Shown here in pieces: positions 62,641-64,000 of a DNA stretch of 64,000 bases (position 1 is the stretch's first letter; each line of letters opens with the position of its first letter). The notes below the pieces were generated by a model, which did not search any database, was not told the DNA's origin, and worked only from the letters and a program-made list of their open reading frames with translations. The stretch comes from Melieria omissa. Taxonomy: Eukaryota; Arthropoda; Insecta; Diptera; Ulidiidae. A program made the translations under genes and the position numbers. The stretch lies in the NCBI GenBank assembly GCA_963971225.1, contig OZ020268.1:50890404-50954403 (forward strand), in the 5' to 3' direction.

Positions 62641-64000
62641 ATTTAGTGACATACAGACCATAAGAAACATGAAAAATGTATAATGAAATATTAAGAAACA
62701 GTTAACTAAAATCATTGAAATGTGTAACAAGAAATCATACCCACTAGCTTTGTCCTTTACCTACATACATACATACATAGGCAGTCTAATTATAGTCAAG
62801 CATTAGTACAGCGTATTTCAAATGTTTGCATTGAAATGCGCCATACTTCTTATACCTACAATATATATATACAGATATATATTGTACATGTGGAAATTGC
62901 AGTAAATACAAATGAAAACATATATATATATATATATATACACTCACACAGGCAAATATTTAATATAAAAACTCAAATAAATGTGACATTTTATTCTTAA
63001 TCAAGCAGTGGTGAGACGCACACCAACAAAATAAGCGTTGACAAAAAAAAAAATTATAAAGAGAGATAATGCATTGCAACCACAATAAAATGAGAAAATT
63101 TGATCAGTAAAAAGGAATATAATCATTTTTCATTTACATTGACTTTTAAGTGAAAAGATTGGAACATTTCAATGTGGTTTTATGCCTCAACGATTTGAGC
63201 GTTGAGTGGTGCAAAGTTGAAATTTATTAAAAATAAAATTATAAAGCGGGACATTTTGCGAAGGATATTCTTCATCAGATGCGGTACTGCGGCAGAAATG
63301 GTTGATTGGAGGGCTGAGTTATTGAAGAAGTCTGACAGTGAGATGTGAGTAATGCAACAGTGATTAGAAACGAGTAAAAGTAGTCGAAATTCTCTAACAA
63401 TTGATTTAAGACTAATTACAAAGACACAAACGATTGGGATCTCAAACCTAAACGTAAAAATGTCACTCTTAACACCTGAAGTTTGTGGAAATAAAACAAA
63501 GAATAACAAGTCACTAGATTACGCACCCAATCAGTCTCAAATACAGCACAGTGCAAGCGATAATCAGCACAGTAGCGGTTCAGTTGAATTACGATTCAAT
63601 TGAACTATGCAATCATAGTTGCTTCTAGATGGGTGCAAATGGTTGTATGTATGTTGCAGATTATTGCATTGTTGTCAGTTGTAGTGAATCATGCAAAAAA
63701 TTATCGGATTAAAAGAAATTGAAAACCTCGTTGTAGTGTTTACTAATTCAATTGGCCAGTGAGGGGAAGAAAATGCAAAACTACTCACATGTTGCGTTGA
63801 ATGTATGGTAAGTGCTCGTTCGGCTCTTTGTGTGAACTCGTTATTGATTGTCGGCAGATCAAAGTAGATTAATTTATTTGGAATTGTAAATCGATTGTGA
63901 TTGAGTTTCAGCAAAGTTGAGCGACGTTTAGCAGTTGCATGTTGAAGTCCAATAAAAATGCATTTGCGTAAATTGCAGCTAAAGACTGATAAAGAATTAT
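62641..64000. other. Downstream flank with TA microsatellites
   Basis: CATA repeats at 62762-62780 and TA runs at 62861-62942. Minus frames at 63180-63509 and 63675-63914 lack recognisable domains. No gene can be supported. Confidence 0.45.

Noticed and set aside
63180..63509. 109-codon minus frame near the window end
   Set aside because: AT-driven hydrophobic composition, no recognisable motif or exon signals.

Overview
This is nuclear DNA from an AT-rich, repeat-rich higher fly, probably a tephritid fruit fly. That placement is an inference. It rests on close matching to Drosophila corkscrew, fly-style splice sites with introns as short as 65 nt, and a DD41D mariner relic (a type known from Ceratitis). 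No database search was possible.

The window is essentially one gene. On the + strand, about 52 kb hold nearly all of corkscrew (csw), the fly SHP2-type tandem-SH2 tyrosine phosphatase. Ten coding exons can be traced with every splice phase consistent: N-SH2 (928-1115, 1249-1375), C-SH2 (45682-45844, 47437-47616), the PTP domain (47789-49404) and a glutamine-rich tail (51681-52209 or 52265). The usual first coding exon lies upstream of the window. A 44.3 kb intron separates the two SH2 domains. A likely polyadenylation cluster lies at 53728-53744.

The most interesting observations concern how csw may be varied. Inside the 44 kb intron, downstream of the N-SH2 exons, sits a GC-rich block with two ATG-started reading frames (31154 and 31766). 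Each ends at a GT donor in the same phase as the C-SH2 acceptor, so a protein lacking the autoinhibitory N-SH2 domain is predicted. In the last exon an optional 65-nt intron swaps the tail ending ...FPKT for one beginning AYENI, a Grb2/Drk-type phosphotyrosine motif like the second tail tyrosine of vertebrate SHP2. A pair of donors 18 nt apart could add six residues in the SH2-PTP linker.

The rest of the intron and the downstream flank are a stratified record of transposons and satellites. They include a Transib-like insertion in a DD41D mariner (5180-7116); a hAT relic containing a deleted mauritiana-type mariner and a 247-bp MITE (22131-23894); a second copy of that MITE (42467-42713); a piggyBac-like element inside a 65-bp satellite (55379-56595); three tRNA-derived SINEs; several non-LTR 3' ends; 55 perfect copies of a hexanucleotide in a csw intron (46981-47310); and a decayed satellite with a 103-bp dimeric unit (60020-62640). 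No tRNA, rRNA, CRISPR array or other protein gene was recognised. Most short reading frames outside csw look spurious.
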